Assembly (NCBI GenBank): GCA_028023455.1
Contig: JAQFVV010006215.1
Coordinates: forward strand, 1,992,580 to 2,056,579
From: Epiperipatus broadwayi
Lineage: Eukaryota; Onychophora; Udeonychophora; Euonychophora; Peripatidae
Direction of reading: 5' to 3'
Length of the DNA: 64,000 nucleotides
Shown in pieces: positions 58,936 through 64,000 of this stretch. The notes below the pieces were generated by a model. The model saw only the letters and a list, made by a program, of their open reading frames with translations. It ran no database searches and had not been told where the DNA came from. The translations under genes and the position numbers were made by a program. The first letter of the stretch is position 1; each line of letters starts with the position of its first letter.

Positions 58936-61900
58936 TGAAATTAAAATTGTTAAAAAATAATTTTAAAAAAAAGCCTCAATATGCAATCAAAAATCAGGGT
59001 TAATAGTTTTAATTTAATTTGTTTTTACTGTAAATATTTATATATATATTAACACACCTTGTTTCCTAATTAATACAGACGGTTTATAGATATAAATAAG
59101 TAATCAATGGTTAAAAGTCTTGATTTCATTCATCTTTTTAAAAAAAAAAAATATTACAAATATATTGACTGTACACTTCAAATAGTATTATTTATAAGAT
59201 TATCACACTAGAAAACTCAGAAATATATAGCAATTATGTAAACAAATATATTTAAAAATATACATATTGTTTTAATGCAACAATAATACAATTGGCTTTG
59301 AATGTGATCTGCAATATGTAAAAATCAAAAGTGTTGAATATGAATTAAATTTTTTTGTTAACTATCACAAATTAGAAACAGTCCAAATTAAATTTCAAAC
59401 ATCACTTGTTAATAGTATGATATTATAAATGTCATTATATTAACATGTTTTTGCCGGCCTCAACTATCGATCGATTATAAGCTGTGTTTTGTAATATAGT
59501 ATGCATCCGGTGAAACTTGTATGAAAAGTTCTTGAAATTTTTATTATTTTTTTTAAATGCTTCCACCTTTTCTTATATTTATTCAATTCCTAATTGGGCC
59601 CAATTTTACTACTACTTCCTTGGATCGTTCCGATGCCCCCCTCCTTTAGGGGGAGTGTCATTTATTGCTGGGGAGTTAAAGGTAACAATGATCAGAGCAA
59701 AGTGAGAAATAATTGAGTTGGTTATGTGATTGCTGTCTGAAGCTATCCATGGGCCAGAACATTCTAATAATATATTATAATCTTCCAAATGTCTAATGAA
59801 AAAGCTCAAGAAATAAAAATAGGAAAAAAGATCATTATTAAAAATTAGTAGCTGTGTATGGAAAATTATATGCTTTAAAATGCTGAATTGGGATCACATG
59901 CTAAGTCTGATTGATAACAGTAAATCTGAGCAATAATTTGTTATTTTTCTCAATAATATTAAATTACAATCTCATTTGATAAATAGTTATTATTTTTATT
60001 TTGTTTATATCAAATTAGGAAAAAATATTTAGGAATAAAAGATTCATATTAGGTTTTTAAAATAAAAAAACCTGAATGAAGTTAGATTGGAATGGAATGT
60101 TGAAAGAATCATAGAGATTGAAGATGATATTACCAAAATAAATAAATTAATGAAAATTTGTGAATATTTTATAGAAAATTATATATAATAGTGAAAGAAA
60201 CTTTTCTTAAATGGTATATTTACTGTTCATCAAAATAAGGAAAAGAAGATTTAGTATTATTTTAAAATTAAGAAAATTTTAAAGAGCCTGTTATGATAAG
60301 TGACGCTTAACTTAACTCGTAGATTGAGTAAATGACTTTAAAATAGATTTCAAAATATAAAAAAATTCTCAAACTTTTTAAAATGGAGAAATAATAAATC
60401 ATTTTCTGATATATATTAGAAATGAAAAATATATTGAGAAACCTTTTGCCTGTTTCTTATTATAATGAGTATCTGGACAACATATACACACATATTATGA
60501 ATTTATTGTTTTATTATGTAATTAAAAAAATGTATATATAAACTACCTAAGAATTTATTCATACTATTTGTACTACCATGAACAGTTCATTAAATAGTAA
60601 TATTGATTTGCAAATGACAGAATAATAAAAGGAAAGGGTTATGTTTGCTAACTGCATAGAATGTATGCGCTCTATTTTGTTTTATGGTTATTTAGATTTT
60701 ACAATCATATGATAACATTTATCTGTGACAAAAGTTACTTAATCATACAATTAGTATCATTAAGTGTTAATCAAGCATCAAAGTGAGTAAAAGTTCTCTT
60801 TTTTTTAACATGATGATAATATATATATATGGATTTTGTGCTAGATAATCTTTCAAACCAACAGCTCAAGTGAATAATAAATAGTGTGATCTGCTGGGAA
60901 AGATGTTTTATGACAAAAGATTTCTTGATGAGCAATAAAAATGTGTTCGTCATCATTACTAGTTTACATTACTTTACATCAATTTTTATCAAAAATTGTT
61001 GTAGTATCCCTTGTTTAAAGTTCATTCTAAAGGAGTGTGTAGTATTCAACAAATGTTATGCAAAACCTGAACAATTAAGAAAACATGTTAGTTTTATAAA
61101 AAGAAATTAACGCTGATTTTAGATATCTGTCTGATTCTTTCCATGAATTCTTAGTAGTTAAATTAATTCTCAATAGTTGAAAATATTCAAGCATTCTATT
61201 TCAAATTTTGCATGACTATTAAAAAATTATTTTAATACAGTGTACAATTTGGATTTACCCTGGTGAAATTAATATCCTAATTTACGTAATGTGATAGCAG
61301 GTGCTTTTAATATTAACATACATAAATTTATTCAGGCATTCCACATTTACAATTAGCAAAGATTGCAGATATATTTTATATAGATGCACTGTATAGAATA
61401 TATAGAAATTTTTATTATTAGTGGTGTGAATGTGTATATAATTATTGATAAATCTATTTTAAATTAGTAATATTAATGGAATAATTATGTGTCATCATTA
61501 TTTACAACTACTTGTAAACAAGTTTGGCTATTGTAACTTCAAAAAATAAAATTTGAAAGGACAAAGAATAAAATGTTAAATTAGTTTGGCAACAGCTATA
61601 TAAATTAGTCCATGAATCACGCATTTATGTGTCACAAATGTTGATCCCAAAGTTCTGAAATCTTGTAATTATATTTTCATTGTCTACTATTAATTGTTAG
61701 CTATTACTAACAGTTGAATCTATTTTAAAAGTTTAAATAAATTTGAATTTTTCTAAAAACATTTAAAACTTAATATTAGGTGATGGAAATTGACCAACAT
61801 ACAAATAAAATATCACAAAGTTTGCTACATCTTGTTTTGTTATGTTAACTGATTTTCACTGAATTTTACTTTTGTCTTATCAATATTGCATCTTTTTAAT

Positions 61901-64000
61901 ATTGATATAATTTTTATAACATAAATGACATCTTCCTCTCCCATAAAAAACAACCATTGTCAAATTCATAAAAATTTTTTTTTTTAGCAATGAAATCTGT
62001 TATCATTTATTTGCTTCATATTCTCAATCTGATAGATATACTTACTTAATACTAGATGCAATTCTATCTCATCTAACAAGTTGAAGAACAAATAATCCTT
62101 AAATGAAATATTTTCAATGCCTTAGGTTTCAGCAATGTGGAATTCATGTTCATTTCTATATAATATATTGAGCAAAATAAGTTCTATATAAAGATAATTC
62201 AGTTGAGATAGTTATATCATTATGAGGAAATATTTATTGAACATTATAGCTATATATTGAGATTTGTGTTGCATCCATAGTTTATTTTTGTACCTAAAAT
62301 ACTAATAAGATATTTAAATTTATTAACATTTTCAAGTTGATAGTCATCCGAGCTAAAAGTTAAAGATTTTTTTTCTTTATTTGGCTTGAGTTTTTGAACA
62401 TAGATTACTAAACTAAAACTATTAATAGATTGTATTCAAAATATTAACAATCAATAGATCATTTTTTGTATTAACTAGAATAACACAACTATTATCATAC
62501 TGTAAATATAGAAACCAAGAAAATTTTATTTTAATCATTTGCTATGTATATATTAATTTATCTTTATTTTAATATTTAAGGCACTCGGGTATAATATAAA
62601 TATATAAATTAGTGTTATAATTTAATAGAAAATTTTCTTCATGATAAAGTTTTGATTTACATTTATCAATTTAGCTTGTACATTATTATAGAAATTTTAT
62701 TTGTACCCAGAGTTGATATTAAATTGTCTTAACAAAAATAATCTTTAGATTAGTTTTGTTGAAATAATTGTGAAACATATAAAATGGATACGGAAGCTGT
62801 AGTTATGTATGTGTAAAACTAAATTAAAATTAGAATGTGGCAATAGTAAAAAAAAGTTGTCACGGCAAAATTGATGAATGCTGCAATGCTTATGGAAAGG
62901 CTGAAGCAGGTATTAAATTATATATTGAAATAAATTAAAAATTATAAGCTTTCCAGAGACATTTTTTAAGCTTGAAAGTATTTATCAATCCAAAGTTTTC
63001 ATGAAAAATTGCATGTTATTGAAGACTATGGAAAAGTTTTATGATATGAGTTATACCACCATCTAAATCGTGACGTGAAATATTACTCAATATTTATTGT
63101 GTAATTTATGATTTGCTAAAATAACTATTAATAAAATCATACTTAATGCAGTATTATTTCAAGGTTTTAAAATGATTAGTGTAATATTATATACAGCTAA
63201 GATATTAAAGGTTTTAAACAGAATAATTTTTAAAGATTATAAGAATTTATCTGAGGAATAATTTATTTCTGAAACAGTAATTATGACAGACAATTGGAAT
63301 TTGTGTAAATGTATAGTATTAGCCTTTTTTTTTTTGATTTTAAAAAAAAATTTAACGACTAAATTATACCAATATTATTTTGTAATATAAAGTTATAATT
63401 TGGAGATGGGGTGTAGGATTTTTGTATACGAAATATCATTTTGATGATTAATTAATTTACTATTAGAAGAGATGGAAATATATAGAATTATAAGGCATGT
63501 ATATTATATTGCTTCAAAATTTAAAGTACGATCATATATAATATATGAATTAGATAGATATTTAAAGCAAACTGATATTATAGCAACTGCTATCTTGACT
63601 CATTGGAGAAGTCTTATGTATTAGTTTCTCAAAACAGGAATTAAAGCATATTCTCATGACCTGTGATACTTTTACTCATGATAAATTAAAATTCTTTGCA
63701 ATCTACATTGATTTAGAGTAGAGAAGATAAAACAAATTATACTAAGTTAGAAATTTAAACATATCAGAATTAAAAACATTTGTACAAAAAATTGGAATTA
63801 AATTGAAGCAAAATAATGTTATTGTGAAACTATATATGATGCTTGTTAAATGATATTAGGGAATTAGAAATGTTAAATATATTTTCTTGAAAATATATTA
63901 AAATGCATATATACATAATGAAACTTTTTTGAATAACAGGAAAGAAATCAGACTTATGATTTAATTATAATATGATTATAATATTTGGATTTTTTTTACA
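58936..64000. other. AT-rich presumed intron to window end
   Basis: About 5 kb with no recognised gene, splice-bounded exon or transposon protein. Small GC-rich hairpin CCCCC-TCCTTTA-GGGGG near 59636-59653. A 74-codon frame at 60886-61110 is not recognisable and probably chance. Confidence 0.4.

Noticed and set aside
59634-59653. CCCCC/GGGGG hairpin as a terminator
   Set aside because: Bacterial-type terminators do not apply in this animal sequence; the hairpin is isolated.
60886-61110. 74-codon frame with several cysteines as a secreted peptide or zinc-finger exon
   Set aside because: No signal peptide or ordered cysteine/histidine pattern, and the first codons are an arbitrary internal start.

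Overview
The window is AT-rich, gene-poor animal DNA. The one confidently recognised protein-coding gene is the 5' end of a KAT6 (MOZ/MORF-type histone acetyltransferase) gene on the + strand. Its first coding exon (23251-23892) encodes 214 residues with two winged-helix domains and ends at a clean GT splice donor. I found no later KAT6 exon (PHD fingers, MYST domain) before the window ends, so the right-hand 40 kb is most simply read as one very long first coding intron. Large introns, RTE-type LINEs, short tRNA-derived SINEs and vertebrate-type TTAGGG-like repeats suggest a mollusc, probably a coleoid cephalopod such as an octopus. That assignment is inference; nothing in the window proves the species.

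Layout. 1-93: an open frame at the left edge that may be the last coding exon of another gene. 1.5-2.4 kb: a long inverted repeat built around a dispersed SINE-like repeat. 4.5-10.1 kb: a complete LTR retrotransposon with unusually long LTRs (about 2.05 kb each) around a 1.5 kb interior that holds only a decayed gag. 10.4-12.4 kb: the 5' part of a CR1/L2-like LINE on the - strand (PHD finger, SGNH esterase-like region, start of the endonuclease). 12.9-13.6 kb: two SINE-like copies. 14.1-15.4 kb: a degenerate terminal-inverted-repeat element containing a telomere-like tract. 16.0-16.7 kb: a roughly 115-bp tandem satellite. 16.8-18.5 kb: LINE pieces, followed by a near-perfect hairpin element flanked by a 15-bp direct repeat. 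20.27 kb: a tRNA-derived SINE. 22.1-23.9 kb: KAT6 promoter/5' UTR region and first coding exon. 24.9-25.05 kb: a GC-richer block in the intron with a strong hairpin.

Within the presumed intron: mariner remnant (28 kb), tandem duplications (27.2, 30.2, 47.2 kb), three RTE LINE copies (31.4-34.5 kb on -, 37.7-40.6 kb on +, 51.0-52.5 kb on +), a Tigger/pogo-like element (41.6-42.8 kb), an unclassified repeat family (36, 46 and 57.8 kb), a second tRNA-derived SINE (50.6 kb), and several fold-back elements (48.7, 58.6 and 58.8 kb). The rest is AT-rich sequence with mono- and dinucleotide runs in which I see no gene.

No prokaryotic-style operon, CRISPR array or phage is present. All transposon-encoded proteins seen are broken. 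Nothing here amounts to a demonstrated new biological system. The best leads are the hairpin elements with clear target duplications, the gag-only long-LTR element, and the TIR element with the internal telomere-like tract.
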